64,000 nucleotides of DNA from Campylobacter concisus (GCF_003049735.1 NZ_PIRM01000005.1:48271-112270), one strand, 5' to 3'; positions 42,499 to 53,295 are shown, counted from the first letter of the stretch. Translations and numbers: made by a program. The notes: generated by a model from the sequence alone, not told the origin.

Positions 42499-42858
42499 AT
42501 GAATGCAAGAAATTTCTTAGAAGAGCATAGTATCAAAGCAACTACTTTTCGCATAAAGCTCGTTGAAATTTTGCAAAATGCCAAAACTCCATTAAGCTAT
42601 GATGAAATTTTAGAAAGCCTTAATGCAAATAAAACTACTTTTTATAGAAGCATAGAAATTTTTGAAAAAAAGGGCCTTGTCATAAAAACCGAAAATAATC
42701 ATAAAAGCTACTACGAACTAGCAAATGAGGCAAAAGCGTACTTTATCTGCGATGTCTGTCATAAAGTTACAAACATCGACATGCCTCATCTAAACGTCGC
42801 TAAAAATATAAAAAGCGCCGTGATAAAAGGCGTTTGTGATGAGTGTGATCACGAGTAA
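42499..42858 (+). CDS. zur: Fur-family regulator, Zur-like
   Basis: 119 residues from the ATG at 42499 (AAGG just upstream; an earlier in-frame ATG at 42448 has no ribosome site). Winged helix: ATTFRIKLVEIL, TPLSYDEILESL, NKTTFYRSIEIFEKKGLVIK, then the metal-binding part HKSYYEL, CDVCHK and CDECDHE, whose two CxxC pairs hold the structural zinc. Divergent from the zinc importer operon across the palindrome, so zinc-uptake repressor is the natural role. Its 3' end overlaps the thioesterase gene by 10 bases. Confidence 0.85.
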   Translation: MNARNFLEEHSIKATTFRIKLVEILQNAKTPLSYDEILESLNANKTTFYRSIEIFEKKGLVIKTENNHKSYYELANEAKAYFICDVCHKVTNIDMPHLNVAKNIKSAVIKGVCDECDHE

Positions 42859-43241
42859 AGAGCGATTATCTCAGCCGGAATGGCTTTTGGGCGATTCGTT
42901 TTTAGATCGATATAGACAAACTCAGTCTTGCCAGTTGCTATTAGCTCGTCATCTTTTTTAAACTCAAAATATCTACAAGAAGTCGCTTTGCCCTCAGCTT
43001 GTGTGTAAGTGTAAATTTCTATCTCATCCATTAATTTTGCGCTTTTTATATATTTGGCTTCATTTTTTCTAATGAGCCAGATCTCGCCTCTTTTATACTG
43101 CGCCTCGACCGTATCGCCAACCGCGGCAGAGTGCGCAAATGCAGCCTCTTGCATAAGAGTGAAATAATAGACATTATTCATGTGTCCGTGCATATCAATG
43201 GCTTGTGGTGGGATTATTACTTTGTAGATAAAATCTTTCAT
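42849..43241 (-). CDS. Acyl-CoA thioesterase, hot-dog fold
   Basis: 130 residues, 4-hydroxybenzoyl-CoA thioesterase-like: PPQAIDMHGHMNNVYYFTLMQEAAFAH with the Asp-x-x-G/H-H-(V/M)-N motif that holds the active site, and YEF/YFEFKKDDELIATGKTEFVYID. It hydrolyses short or aromatic acyl-CoAs. Convergent with zur. Substrate unknown. Confidence 0.85.
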   Translation of the reverse strand: MKDFIYKVIIPPQAIDMHGHMNNVYYFTLMQEAAFAHSAAVGDTVEAQYKRGEIWLIRKNEAKYIKSAKLMDEIEIYTYTQAEGKATSCRYFEFKKDDELIATGKTEFVYIDLKTNRPKAIPAEIIALYS

Positions 43242-43287
43242 TTCTAGCCTTTTTTGCTAGAATTATAACCAAAAATAAGGAGCTAAA

Positions 43288-44013
43288 ATGCAAAATTTAT
43301 GGGATAAAAAGGCGTCAAATTATCAAAGGTTTGATGGCAAAGTAAGTGCTATTCAGCAACAAATTTTTGCTAAATCCTTAGCTTGGGGAGTTGATTTTAG
43401 CGGTAAAGAAATTCTAGATATAGGCTGTGGCACCGGTGTTTGGACGATATTTTTGTCAAAAACTGCAAAAAATATAACAGGTATCGATAGCTCAAAAAAT
43501 ATGATAGAAATTTTAAATGAAGATGCCAAAAGATTTGGCGTGACAAATTTAACTAGCAAGGTTTGCTCGTGGAGAGAATTTAAGCCCGCAAAGCACTTTG
43601 ATATCGCCATTTGCACGATGAGTCCAGCGATAGCTAGCGATGAAGATTTTGCTAAATTTCATAATATCGCAAAGCAAAAACTCTACCTTGGCTGGGATAA
43701 GCCTAGAAGCTCTGATTTGATTGAGCCATTTTTTGAAAAATTTGGACGCACTCTCTCTCAAAAAAATGTTGTAAATAGGCTTGAAGCGTGGCTAAATGAG
43801 CAAGGGATCGCTTATAAGAGTGAAATTTTAAACGAAACAAGGATCGCTAGACGAAGTGTGCAAGAAGCTGCTGAAAATATCTGCTGGCACCTTGAGATAA
43901 ATGGAGCTAAAAACTACGATGAAAAAGCGGTTTTAGCGATGTTAAAAGAGAGATTTGACGGCGAGTTTATAGATGAAAAGATAGAGTCGCAGATGAAGCT
44001 TTTTGTCTTTTAA
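43288..44013 (+). CDS. Class I SAM-dependent methyltransferase
   Basis: 241 residues. Motif I ILDIGCGTGVWT near residue 48, then ITGIDSSKNMIEI (acidic residue binding SAM ribose), and FDIAICTMSPAIAS (motif IV). The C-terminal part is helical. A small-molecule methyltransferase; the acceptor is unknown. AAGGAG precedes the ATG. Convergent with the EamA-type gene, overlapping by 4 bases. Confidence 0.88.
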   Translation: MQNLWDKKASNYQRFDGKVSAIQQQIFAKSLAWGVDFSGKEILDIGCGTGVWTIFLSKTAKNITGIDSSKNMIEILNEDAKRFGVTNLTSKVCSWREFKPAKHFDIAICTMSPAIASDEDFAKFHNIAKQKLYLGWDKPRSSDLIEPFFEKFGRTLSQKNVVNRLEAWLNEQGIAYKSEILNETRIARRSVQEAAENICWHLEINGAKNYDEKAVLAMLKERFDGEFIDEKIESQMKLFVF

Positions 44014-44891
44014 GCTAGTTTTGATCTAGAGAAAAATTTTTTACCAAATTCGCTAAAAATAACTCCAAAGATTATTAAGATCGCGCCAAAAATTTGTATG
44101 AGAGTTAGCTTTTCACCAGCGAAAAAATAGCCGATAAAGCCAGCAGAAACTGGCTCAAGACAGAAAAATAAAGCTGCTTTGCTAGCCGTTGTATATCTTT
44201 GAGCGATGGTTTGTACAAAGTAGCAAAAAATGGTACCAATAAATGCAGTGATAAAAATTGCTATAAAAAATTCCCTATCGTAATTTGGCACGACACCACC
44301 TTCAGTAAACGCAAAGACAAATGAGAGTAAAGAGACAGTGAGAAATACTACAAATACGAGTAGATAAAGCTCGCATTTTCTTACAAAGTGGCCATTTAAG
44401 CTCGTGTAAAGTGCATAAAATATGGCACAAAGTAGGGCAAGTGCCTCGCCAGCTCCTAAGGCAAGAGTGGCTCCACTTAAGAGCCAAAGCCCAAAAATAG
44501 CAATAAGTGCACCAAAAATAGCAAAAATAGTTATTTTATTTTTAAAAATGAGTGCTGTCATAAAAGGCACGATCACACACTCAAGCCCTGTAATAAAGGC
44601 AACACTTGAGCTAAAAGTAAGTTTTAGAGCGTAAGTTTGAGCAACAAATGAGCTAAAGAGAACTATACCAAGGATAAGCCCATAAATGACGCTCTTTTTG
44701 TCAAATTTCTTAGCAAATTTAAGCACGACAAAGCTCATAAAGATAGCGGAAATAAAAAATCTACAAAAGAGCATGACAAAGACACTATTTGTTCTTAGTG
44801 CATTTGCCATAGGTAAAAACGTAGCTCCCCAAACGATGGCAACTACAATGAGTGCGATGTCGGCTCTATTTTGCGCGCTTAAATTTTTCAT
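44010..44891 (-). CDS. EamA/DMT family transporter
   Basis: 293 residues with ten membrane segments in two EamA repeats (LIVVAIVWGATFLPMANALRT and AALFFCLEPVSAGFIGYFFAGE). Drug/metabolite transporter superfamily; substrate unknown. Its ATG overlaps the stop of the DUF4197 gene (ATGA), so the two are translationally coupled. Confidence 0.9.
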   Translation of the reverse strand: MKNLSAQNRADIALIVVAIVWGATFLPMANALRTNSVFVMLFCRFFISAIFMSFVVLKFAKKFDKKSVIYGLILGIVLFSSFVAQTYALKLTFSSSVAFITGLECVIVPFMTALIFKNKITIFAIFGALIAIFGLWLLSGATLALGAGEALALLCAIFYALYTSLNGHFVRKCELYLLVFVVFLTVSLLSFVFAFTEGGVVPNYDREFFIAIFITAFIGTIFCYFVQTIAQRYTTASKAALFFCLEPVSAGFIGYFFAGEKLTLIQIFGAILIIFGVIFSEFGKKFFSRSKLA

Positions 44892-45637
44892 TTAAAGATT
44901 GAGTCAAGTACCTTTTTGCCGCTATCTAGGCTAAAGCCGCTTCTTAGCCCCTTTTCTTTCTCGCTCATTACGTTAAATAGCCCATCTAACGTCTTTCTTG
45001 TGATATATGCGTTTAGATCCTCGCCCTCATCTGGCATATATTCGCTTGCACCTAAATTTTTAGCTAGACTTTTGACTGATTTTATCGTTTCGTTATTTTT
45101 TGCTGAGCCGCCGATAAAAGAATTTAGCCCATTATATGCGGTCGCAAAGCTATTATCACTCATCATTTTCTCAATTATCGGAGTAAAAGCCGCCTTTAGC
45201 TTTTGGCTAGAGCTTTTCTCTAAATACTTCGTAACGCTGTCGCTGCCGCCATTAAAGAGCTTTTTGACATCTGCTTCGTTCATATTTTTTATGCTCTCGC
45301 TAAAAATTTCAGCAGCCTTTGGCACGGCCGTGGTTGCAGCGTTGTTTATCGACTTGCTAAGGTCTTGCGCCCACTTCTCGCCGCCCACTTTTTTGGCTAA
45401 ATTTGACGCCATCTCAAGGCTTTTTGGGAGTGGGATTTTAGCTGTGGCGTTATTTATAAAGCCCTCTTTTGAAAGCTCGCTAACAGCGGCATTTAGTGCC
45501 TCGCTAACTAAGCTTTTATAGTCGCCGCTTGATGCGTGAGTGGCGATTTTAACGCCTTTATTTATCATATCATCCATGCTTGCAGCTTGTAAATTTAAAG
45601 CAAGCGCGCCACAAAGAATAACAAGAGATCTTTTCAT
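44888..45637 (-). CDS. DUF4197 family exported protein
   Basis: 249 residues with a signal peptide (KRSLVILCGALALNLQA). The mature protein is all-helical with the family pattern SEALNAAVSELSKEGFINN, AKIPLPKSLEMASNLAKKVG and YITRKTLDGLFNVMSEKEKG. DUF4197 proteins are periplasmic with no known function. Promoter-proximal gene of a pair with the EamA transporter. Confidence 0.85.
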   Translation of the reverse strand: MKRSLVILCGALALNLQAASMDDMINKGVKIATHASSGDYKSLVSEALNAAVSELSKEGFINNATAKIPLPKSLEMASNLAKKVGGEKWAQDLSKSINNAATTAVPKAAEIFSESIKNMNEADVKKLFNGGSDSVTKYLEKSSSQKLKAAFTPIIEKMMSDNSFATAYNGLNSFIGGSAKNNETIKSVKSLAKNLGASEYMPDEGEDLNAYITRKTLDGLFNVMSEKEKGLRSGFSLDSGKKVLDSIFK

Positions 45638-45746
45638 CTTCTCTCCTTTTTTAAATTTAAAGCAAAATCATACAAAAAATATCTAAACGCTTAAAATAAA
45701 TTTAATATTTTTGCACTAAAATTTGCTCTTTTTTTAAAGGGAATTT

Positions 45747-46307
45747 ATGCAGCTTTTACTTCTTAGCTTCGCTCTTAGCATGGATAGCGCGGCTCTAAAT
45801 ATGGCAAACGGCGCAAGGTATAAAAATTTAGCTCTTAATAAAATTTTATTTATTGCTTTTATACTTGGTTTTTTTCAGTTTCTTATGCCGCTTCTTGGCT
45901 ATCTTTTAGGTGTTAGTTTTGCAAAATTTATAAGCTCGGTTGATCATTTCATTGCATTTTTTATACTTTGCTTTCTTGGTTTTAGAATGTTTAAAGAAGC
46001 CTGTAGCAAAGAGGAGTGTGAGTATCTTAAGATAGGATTTAAGACCATTTTGTATGGGGCATTTGCCACTAGTATAGACGCTCTTGCCGTTGGCGTCACA
46101 CTTAGCTTTGAAGAGATAAATATCTTTCAAAGCTCGCTCATCATCGGTGTAGTCTGCTTTGCATTAAGTTTGATTGCTTTTTATATAGGTAAATTTATGG
46201 GTGAAATTTTAGAAAAAAAGGCGCTCTTTTTGGGAGGAGCGATATTAATTTTTCTAGGTTTTAAAATTTTAATAACGCATTTAATTGAGAACGGCACAGT
46301 TCAATAA
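45747..46307 (+). CDS. mntP: Manganese efflux pump MntP
   Basis: 186 residues with six membrane segments and the two family motifs, LSMDSAALN in segment 1 and [10 protein letters not shown] in segment 4, whose Asp residues are needed for Mn2+ export. Length normal. AAAGGG precedes the ATG. Transcribed alone, with tRNA-Glu convergent downstream. Confidence 0.9.
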   Translation: MQLLLLSFALSMDSAALNMANGARYKNLALNKILFIAFILGFFQFLMPLLGYLLGVSFAKFISSVDHFIAFFILCFLGFRMFKEACSKEECEYLKIGFKTILYGAFATSIDALAVGVTLSFEEINIFQSSLIIGVVCFALSLIAFYIGKFMGEILEKKALFLGGAILIFLGFKILITHLIENGTVQ

Positions 46308-46390
46308 AAATTTAAAATAACAATTAAAAATAATATTTAAGATTAACTATATTTTAAAGCTTATATGGATAAGATTTTGATTTTTAGAAG

Positions 46391-46465
46391 TGGTGACCCA
46401 TACGAGACTCGAACTCGTGTTACCGCCGTGAAAGGGCGATGTCCTAACCGCTAGACGAATGGGCC
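46391..46465 (-). tRNA. tRNA-Glu (anticodon TTC)
   Basis: On the minus strand: acceptor GGCCCAT with ATGGGTC, D-arm TCGTCTAGCGGTTAGGACA, anticodon stem CGCCC around TTTCAC with TTC, T-loop TTCGAGT, and encoded CCA. A single tRNA gene between mntP and a lipoprotein gene. Confidence 0.95.
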
Positions 46466-46533
46466 ACATGTCGGTTATGAAGTTGGGATTATATTTCTTT
46501 TATACTTAATTTTAGATTAATAAGGAAAAATTT

Positions 46534-47004
46534 TTGAAAAAAATTTTATTTATTTTGTTGTCTGTTTTTATTTTTACAGGTTGCGTGGCTACCAAAACGC
46601 CGCAAAATTCACAAGCTTTTCAAGTTACTTTATTTTCTCCGATGATCAAGATAAATGACGTTGGATTTTTCCATAAATATAAAAATGAGCTAAATTTGCA
46701 AATTTATAGTTCTGGCGTAAACACCGCAAACATAAGCATAAGAGATAAAATTTGCATAAATAGCGCTTGTTTTAACAAGACTGAGTTTAATGAGAAATTT
46801 TTTCTAGCCCCGCATTATGAGAGCCTTTTTGAAGAAATTTTGCAAAAAGAAAAGATTTATGAAGGCAAAGGCTTGATAAATACGGAGTGTGGTTTTAGTC
46901 AAGATCTAAGTTCATATTTTATAAAATACGAGGTTTGCGACAACTACGTCAAATTTATAGATAGCAAAAACAAAATAAGAGTTATAATAAAAGAGTTAAA
47001 ATGA
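46534..47004 (+). CDS. Small lipoprotein of unknown function
   Basis: 156 residues from TTG at 46534 (AAGGA upstream). Signal peptide [16 protein letters not shown] with lipobox FTGC at residue 17, so an inner- or outer-membrane lipoprotein. The mature part has six further Cys residues ([21 protein letters not shown]). No family recognised. Overlaps nfo by 4 bases. Confidence 0.75.
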   Translation: MKKILFILLSVFIFTGCVATKTPQNSQAFQVTLFSPMIKINDVGFFHKYKNELNLQIYSSGVNTANISIRDKICINSACFNKTEFNEKFFLAPHYESLFEEILQKEKIYEGKGLINTECGFSQDLSSYFIKYEVCDNYVKFIDSKNKIRVIIKELK

Positions 47005-47852
47005 GATACATCGGAGCTCACGTAAGTGCGGCTGGAGGCGTGTTTAACGCTCCGTTAAATGCTGCAAAAATAGGAGCAAATGCTTTTGCGCTTTTTACAA
47101 AAAATCAACGCCAGTGGAATGCAAAAGAGCTAAGTGCTAGCGAAATAGAGCAGTTTAAAGAAAATCTAAAAATTTCTGGCATAAGCACAAAGCATGTTTT
47201 GCCACACAGCAGTTACTTGATAAATTTAGGCCATCCAGATGAGGAGGCAAGAGCAAAGTCGCTTGAAGCCTTTATAGATGAGATAGATCGCACCAGTAAG
47301 CTTGGGCTAGAGCTTTTAAATTTTCATCCAGGCTCACATCTAAAACAAATAAGCGAAAAAGAGTGCCTAGATAATATCGCAAACTGCATGAACGTGGCAC
47401 TTAAACGCACAAGCGGTGTAAAGCTAGTCATCGAAAATACAGCTGCACAAGGCTCAAATTTAGGCTTTAGTTTTAAGCAGCTTGCTTATTTGATAGAGCG
47501 AGTAGACGATGAGAACAGAGTTGGTGTTTGCTTTGATACCTGTCACGCATTTGCTGCTGGATATGATCTAAGAAGTAAAGAGGCCTACGCCAAGACGATG
47601 GGGGAATTTGATGCGATCATTGGCTATAAATTTTTATCCGGCATGCATTTAAATGATGCAAAATTTGGACTTGGCTCGAAAAAAGATAGACACGAGAGTC
47701 TTGGCAAGGGTGAGCTTGGATTTAGTGCTTTTAAAAATATAATAAATGATGATAAAATAGGCGAAATTCCTTTAATATTAGAGACGATTGACGAGAGTAT
47801 TTGGGAAGACGAGATAAAAATTTTAAGAAATTTCGAAAAGGAAAAACTATGA
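47001..47852 (+). CDS. nfo: Endonuclease IV
   Basis: 283 residues, TIM-barrel AP endonuclease. Metal ligand motifs are [68 protein letters not shown] and LETID, all in order. It incises DNA at abasic sites and works alongside ExoIII (xth in this window). Overlaps both its neighbours by 4 bases. Confidence 0.97.
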   Translation: MRYIGAHVSAAGGVFNAPLNAAKIGANAFALFTKNQRQWNAKELSASEIEQFKENLKISGISTKHVLPHSSYLINLGHPDEEARAKSLEAFIDEIDRTSKLGLELLNFHPGSHLKQISEKECLDNIANCMNVALKRTSGVKLVIENTAAQGSNLGFSFKQLAYLIERVDDENRVGVCFDTCHAFAAGYDLRSKEAYAKTMGEFDAIIGYKFLSGMHLNDAKFGLGSKKDRHESLGKGELGFSAFKNIINDDKIGEIPLILETIDESIWEDEIKILRNFEKEKL

Positions 47853-49075
47853 AAAAAGTGCTATTAAGCATTATTATGGCATCTACTTTGCTAAATGCTG
47901 GAGGTTATAAGGTCCCTGAGCAAAGTGCTGATTCTTTAGGGCTTGCTGCTAGTAACGTAGCCTTTAGTTTTGGGGCTGATGCGGCGTATTTTAACCCTGC
48001 AAATATGATGTTTTTAGATGGACGCCATCACATAGAAAGTACCCTTGGCTGGTTTCATATAAATAAGCTTGAGTTTAAAAGTGATAGTGGCAAAAGCTAT
48101 AGATCAGAAAAATTTGACTCGCTAGCTGGTACATTTAGTTTTGTAACGCCAGAAATTTATGAAAACTGGAAATTTGGTTTAGCTCTTGCCGTTCCTGCTG
48201 CTGTTGGTGTATCATGGGAGGATCCAGCTACTGCATTTACCGCTAAAAGGTTTAAGCTACAAGTTGTTGAGTTAAATCCAACCGTAGCTTACCGCATAAA
48301 CGATAAACTTGCCATTGCTCTTGGTGCTAGAGGTGTTTACACCAAAGGTAAGATAGCAAGTGACTTTGGACGAATAGGCTACAGAGAGATAAAAGGCGAT
48401 GGTATGGGCTATGGCTATAATGTTGCACTTACTTATAGACCTATTGAGGATTTAAGCTTTGCCGTTACTTACCGCTCAAATGTAAATTTAGAACTTAAAG
48501 GCCATACAGATGCTGATTTTTATAACCTACCTATAAGCTACCATGGCAAAACAAAAGTTGAGATCCCACTTCCTGCTCAGCTTGTGCTTGCTGCTGGCTA
48601 TAAATTTAGCGATTTTACTCTTTTACTAGCTTTTGAGAGGACGTATTGGTCTAAATTTAAAGGCTATGACTTTGAATACATGGATAAAGGCCCAGCTCAC
48701 TCGCATCCAGCTTTTGCAAGATTTATGGACGATCCAGTTGTTAAAAATGCAAAAGATACAAATACATATAGACTAGGCATTGCCTATGATGTAAATGAAA
48801 AATTTAGGCTAATGGCTGGCTTTGCTTATGATGAAGACATTACAAGTAGCAAGCATACTGGATTAGAGCTTCCAAATACCAAATCTAAGGTATATTCTTT
48901 TGGAGTAAATTATAAATTTACACCAAATCTTGAAATGGCACTTGGATATGTTTATCAACACCGTGATAAGAAGCGTGCGACAGGTATTACCAACAGTATT
49001 GCTACAAAAATGTCAGGGGAATTTGATACTGGTACGATCCAAATCCTTGGTACGACTTTTAAATATACATTTTAG
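47849..49075 (+). CDS. FadL/OmpP1 family outer-membrane transport protein
   Basis: 408 residues from ATG at 47849, overlapping nfo's stop (ATGA). Signal peptide [17 protein letters not shown], then [36 protein letters not shown], the conserved FadL hatch region with the NPA motif, and a 14-stranded barrel ending in the C-terminal Phe (FKYTF). It brings hydrophobic molecules such as fatty acids across the outer membrane. It precedes an acyl-CoA synthetase gene, so together they form an uptake-and-activation pair. Confidence 0.93.
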   Translation: MKKVLLSIIMASTLLNAGGYKVPEQSADSLGLAASNVAFSFGADAAYFNPANMMFLDGRHHIESTLGWFHINKLEFKSDSGKSYRSEKFDSLAGTFSFVTPEIYENWKFGLALAVPAAVGVSWEDPATAFTAKRFKLQVVELNPTVAYRINDKLAIALGARGVYTKGKIASDFGRIGYREIKGDGMGYGYNVALTYRPIEDLSFAVTYRSNVNLELKGHTDADFYNLPISYHGKTKVEIPLPAQLVLAAGYKFSDFTLLLAFERTYWSKFKGYDFEYMDKGPAHSHPAFARFMDDPVVKNAKDTNTYRLGIAYDVNEKFRLMAGFAYDEDITSSKHTGLELPNTKSKVYSFGVNYKFTPNLEMALGYVYQHRDKKRATGITNSIATKMSGEFDTGTIQILGTTFKYTF

Positions 49076-49087
49076 TTAGGGTCAATA

Positions 49088-50764
49088 ATGCGATACTCTT
49101 ATAATAATTTTTATGAAATTTTAACCAAAGTAGCAAAGGAAAATCCAAATCAAGTAGTTCTTTTTGAAGAAAAAGAGAAGCTAAAATATCGCGAATTAAA
49201 GCAAAATGTCGATAAAGTGGCAGCTTATTTGCAACTTGCTGGAGTAAAATTTGGTGATAAAGTAGCTATGGCGGTTACAAACTCGAAAGAATTTATCATC
49301 TCATACCTTGCGATAACTGCAATAGGCGGTATCGCAGTGCCTATGAATACTTTTTTAAAAGCAAACGAGTTTAAATATATCATAAATGATTGCGGTGCAA
49401 AGGTGCTTTTTGCGTCTAGCTCGCTTGCAAAAGAGTTAATCGCATTAAATGAGCTTGAAATTTTAAGAAAGATAATCTGGATCGGAGCAATACCAAAGAA
49501 GCTTCAAAGTGCTTCAAAAGATGAATATATAGACACTGACGAAGAGTATGGCGAGAGCGCGTATCTTACTTCAACACCTCAAATTTCAAAAGAGGATATG
49601 AGCAAGGGCTATGAAAATAATGGCCTTGTTAAAAATATAAATTTTACAGAAACTCTAAATCACAAATACGCTCTTAGTATCACAAAGTATCCGGTAATAG
49701 ATGATTTAATGCATATAATTTACACTTCAGGCACTACTGGCAAGCCAAAAGGTGCGATGATAAGCTATAAAAATATCTTTTCAAATTTAATTGGAGCTCA
49801 TGATCGTTTTATTGTTAAAACGAGTGATAGGTTTATTGTATTTTTGCCGATGTTTCATAGTTTTACGCTAACTGCAATGGTGTTGCTTCCGATATTTGCG
49901 AGCGCTTCGATGGTTCTTGTAAAGTCGGTATTCCCATTTTCAAATGTGTTAAAGCAAACTTTGCTAAAGCGTGTAACTGTATTTTTAGGAATCCCAGCCA
50001 TCTATACAGCTATTGGTAAGGCAAAAATTCCTTGGTATTTTAGATGGTTTAACCGCATTAGATTATTTGTAAGTGGTGCAGCTCCGCTTGCAAAACAGAC
50101 GATAGATGACTTTAGAGTGAAATTCCCACGTGCAACACTCGTCGAGGGATATGGCCTTAGCGAATGCTCGCCAGTCGTAGCTGCAAATTTATATGATAAA
50201 CAAAAGCTTTTAAGTGTAGGGCCTGTGCTTGATGGCTATGAGGTAAAGATAGTAAATGATGAGATGATGGAGCTTCCAGTTGGCCAGATCGGTGAGATCA
50301 TCATAAAGGGTGATTGCGTAATGCAAGGCTATTATGGTATGCCAAGCATCACTGATGAGACCATAATAAACGGCTGGTTAAAGACCGGAGATCTTGGAAA
50401 AGTCGATGAAGAGGGCTTTATCTATATCGTTGATCGTAAAAAAGATCTTATCATATCAAAGGGCATTAACATCTATCCGCGCGAGATCGAAGAGGTTATT
50501 TACAAACTTGAAGCAGTTGAAGCAACAGCGGTAATCGGCGTAAAAGACGTGCATGCAGATGAAGAGGTTGTGGCGTTTATTCAGGTAAAAGAGGGCATGG
50601 ATCTTGATGAAAAGACAGTAAGAGAGCATTTAAAGAAAAATTTAGCGAATTTCAAGATACCAAAGAGTATCTATTTTGCCGAAGAGTTGCCTAGAAATGC
50701 TACTGGTAAGGTGCTAAAACGTGTATTAAAAGAACAAATAGAGCAGATGAAGGATAAATTTTAG
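49088..50764 (+). CDS. AMP-forming acyl-CoA synthetase
   Basis: 558 residues of the ANL superfamily: AMP-binding motif YTSGTTGKPKGAMIS near residue 212, VEGYGLSECSP (A5) near 350, the TGD motif in GWLKTGDLG, and RNATGKVLKR with the catalytic Lys in A10. It makes an acyl-CoA from a fatty acid, ATP and CoA. FadD-like by order after fadL-type OmpP1. Residues 125-190 are a Glu/Ser-rich insertion of no known role. Confidence 0.92.
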   Translation: MRYSYNNFYEILTKVAKENPNQVVLFEEKEKLKYRELKQNVDKVAAYLQLAGVKFGDKVAMAVTNSKEFIISYLAITAIGGIAVPMNTFLKANEFKYIINDCGAKVLFASSSLAKELIALNELEILRKIIWIGAIPKKLQSASKDEYIDTDEEYGESAYLTSTPQISKEDMSKGYENNGLVKNINFTETLNHKYALSITKYPVIDDLMHIIYTSGTTGKPKGAMISYKNIFSNLIGAHDRFIVKTSDRFIVFLPMFHSFTLTAMVLLPIFASASMVLVKSVFPFSNVLKQTLLKRVTVFLGIPAIYTAIGKAKIPWYFRWFNRIRLFVSGAAPLAKQTIDDFRVKFPRATLVEGYGLSECSPVVAANLYDKQKLLSVGPVLDGYEVKIVNDEMMELPVGQIGEIIIKGDCVMQGYYGMPSITDETIINGWLKTGDLGKVDEEGFIYIVDRKKDLIISKGINIYPREIEEVIYKLEAVEATAVIGVKDVHADEEVVAFIQVKEGMDLDEKTVREHLKKNLANFKIPKSIYFAEELPRNATGKVLKRVLKEQIEQMKDKF

Positions 50765-52497
50765 TGAAATACTTGCTTGATTTTTTAAACCAGGACCTCA
50801 AAAAAAGCAAAATTTACGAGCTGATAAAGTGCGGCGATGAAGAGGGAGAAATTTTAAAATATCTAAGTAAGGCTTATGTGCAAGGAACAGCTAATATGAG
50901 CGTTTTTGAGCTACTTGGAGCAGTCTTTGGCACACAAAATGATAAGCAGCTTTTGTATCTAAAATTTATAAAAAATTTGCTTGATAGCGGTTGGATTGTA
51001 CAAAATTATAGTCTTTTTAAAATACCTGAGAGCACGCAAAGGGCTTCAGCTCAAGGGCTTCTTTCGTTGCTTCATTCTGAAATTTCTCTATCAGCCACAT
51101 TTTTAAAAATTCTTGAAGATGGCAACGCTGATATAAACCTACCAGAGCTTACGCCATATGAGGATCATTTGGAGTATTTAAAAGATCAGTTTTTAAAGGT
51201 GGAGCTTTACTCAAAGGCTGCTATTTTTGGCGATGGTTCAAGTGATGCAAAAAAGCGCATAAATGAACAAATTTCTGAGCTTACAAAACGCATAAATGAG
51301 CGCGTAAAACTAAGTAAGATCAGCCTAAAGATAGAGCAAATTTTTAAAGAAAACTCGCTCTATGAAAAAGAGCAGATCATATTTTTGGCCCTTTTAAAAG
51401 AGGAGTACGCGGGCGACTTTGAAAATGGTCGCGACCTAAACACACTAGTTGGGCTAATAAGCAAAGACGAGCTTGAGCGCATCAAAAATCGCACTCTTTT
51501 AGAGGATGGCTCAAGGCTCATAGAGGGCGCACTCATTGACTACGACGAGGTTTTAAATGCTTACGGCAACGTTAGCAAGAGCTTTTTTATAAACGAAGAA
51601 ATTTTGCAAAGCATAATGCACCCAAAAAACGATAAAAATAGCAAAAAAATCAAGATCGAAAGCCTAGTAAAAGAGCAAGAAATTTTTGAGCTAATAGAGC
51701 CAGTAACGAGCCTAGAAGACGTCGTGCTAAACGAAAAGACAAAGCAGCTTTTAAGCACAATACTAAAGCAAGTCGATAAAAAAGTGCTTGCTAGACTTAG
51801 CAGCTGGGGCATAAAAACTAGGAAAAATATAGACGCCAAGATCATCTTTTACGGCGAGCCTGGCACTGGTAAGACTATGAGCGCCGTTGGGCTTGCAAAG
51901 AGCCTAAAGAAGCAAATTCTAAGCTTTGACTGCTCAAAAATTTTAAGCAAATATGTCGGCGAGAGCGAGCAAAATGTAAGGAAAATTTTTGATACTTACA
52001 AAGAAATTTGCAAAAAAAGTGGTAGTGAGCCAGTGCTCTTGCTAAACGAGGCCGATCAGTTTTTAAGCACAAGAGTAGAGAGCTCGAGCGGGGCTGAAAA
52101 GATGCATAATCAAATGCAAAATATCTTCTTAGAGCAGATCGAGCGTTTTGAAGGCGTGCTGATCGCCACGACAAATTTCTTGCAAAGCCTTGATGTGGCG
52201 TTTTCTAGAAGGTTTGATTATAAGATCGAGTTTAAAAAGCCTGATTTTAACGGCAGGCTTGCCATTTGGCGTAAAATTTTGCCTGAGAACGCGAGCTTTG
52301 AAGATGGCTTTAGCGTTGAAAGGCTGGCTGAGTTTAACCTAAGCGGCGCTCAGATCGTCCTTGCGCTAAAAAATACCGCACTAAAAGTTGCTATAAAAGA
52401 TGATGGAATTTTTACCTTTGAGGACTTCAAAACGACGATAGAGCGCGAGCTAAACTCTAGCTTTGGCGAGGATAAAAAGATGGGATTTGGCTCTTAA
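50764..52497 (+). CDS. AAA ATPase of unknown role
   Basis: 577 residues from GTG at 50764, one base overlapping the previous stop. The first 300 residues are helical and unrecognised. The C-terminal AAA core has Walker A FYGEPGTGKTMSA near 363, Walker B PVLLLNEADQF near 420, sensor 1 LIATTNF and the arginine region FSRRFDYKIEFKKPD, and the lid DGFSVERLAEFNLSGAQI. The Walker B reads NEAD in place of DE(A/S)D, with the catalytic Glu still present. Classic-clade AAA like FtsH/Cdc48 relatives; function unknown. Confidence 0.85.
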   Translation: MKYLLDFLNQDLKKSKIYELIKCGDEEGEILKYLSKAYVQGTANMSVFELLGAVFGTQNDKQLLYLKFIKNLLDSGWIVQNYSLFKIPESTQRASAQGLLSLLHSEISLSATFLKILEDGNADINLPELTPYEDHLEYLKDQFLKVELYSKAAIFGDGSSDAKKRINEQISELTKRINERVKLSKISLKIEQIFKENSLYEKEQIIFLALLKEEYAGDFENGRDLNTLVGLISKDELERIKNRTLLEDGSRLIEGALIDYDEVLNAYGNVSKSFFINEEILQSIMHPKNDKNSKKIKIESLVKEQEIFELIEPVTSLEDVVLNEKTKQLLSTILKQVDKKVLARLSSWGIKTRKNIDAKIIFYGEPGTGKTMSAVGLAKSLKKQILSFDCSKILSKYVGESEQNVRKIFDTYKEICKKSGSEPVLLLNEADQFLSTRVESSSGAEKMHNQMQNIFLEQIERFEGVLIATTNFLQSLDVAFSRRFDYKIEFKKPDFNGRLAIWRKILPENASFEDGFSVERLAEFNLSGAQIVLALKNTALKVAIKDDGIFTFEDFKTTIERELNSSFGEDKKMGFGS

Positions 52498-53295
52498 GCC
52501 TTCTCTCTTGATTTCATTGTTTGTATAAATTTAAACAAATATAAAAATAGCAAGAGCCTCTGACATTGGCAAGAAATTTGCTTTTACCTAATTAGAATTT
52601 ACACGTTTGCCGCCGCCAAAGTCAGGGAAAGTATAAGCTAAACTCAAGTTTTGATGAGAAAAATAGGTCTTGGCCCTTAATCTCTTTCAAAATTTACTAT
52701 CTCATGTAGCATATGCTTTTTGTTGCGAGGTGAAGTTTAAAGTGCCAGAGATTACTGATCTAAATGTAAAATTTTACTTTCATAGTTAAATTTACGCCAT
52801 GATTGCTATCAAAATTTACAGCAAAACAGATATCAGCGCATAATCACTTAGTATAAATTTAACTTGCTCACTTGTCTCAAATTCACTACTGCAGAGTTTG
52901 CAAATAAGTAATTTTTGTCAAAAAATCCCAAATTTTAGAATTTGCACACTTTGTGATCGCTGTTTGGGATGCGTATTGTGCTTAGAAATAGTTTTTAATA
53001 CTTTGTCGTTTTGTATAACACAAAAATCGTTCTCACTAAGTTTAAAATAAAAAGTCCCATAAATTTCAATTTCTCTTTCACGATGTTTGTAGTAGCACTT
53101 TTTGAAATCAAAAAAGAGATGAGAAAATAGAAATTTATAGGTCTTTGAGTGCGATTTTTACATCCGAAGTAAAGAAGTAATGCGTGATCACTTTAGCAAT
53201 TAGTATAAAAAATTGATTATATTTTTGGCAAGACTCGAGAAGCTATAAAAATTTTAGTAGCGAAATTTGTCAAAAGGCTTGCAAATTTTAGAAAT
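52498..53295. other. Long intergenic region with weak coding relics
   Basis: About 800 bases with no supported gene. On the minus strand at about 52608-52680 the peptide QNLSLAYTFPDFGGGKRVNSN, and at about 52840-52930 ICKLCSSEFETSEQVKFIL, look coding-like. Neither has a start or a continuous frame, so they are best read as eroded gene ends. The region nearest fliI (53100-53290) is plain AT-rich DNA. Confidence 0.4.
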
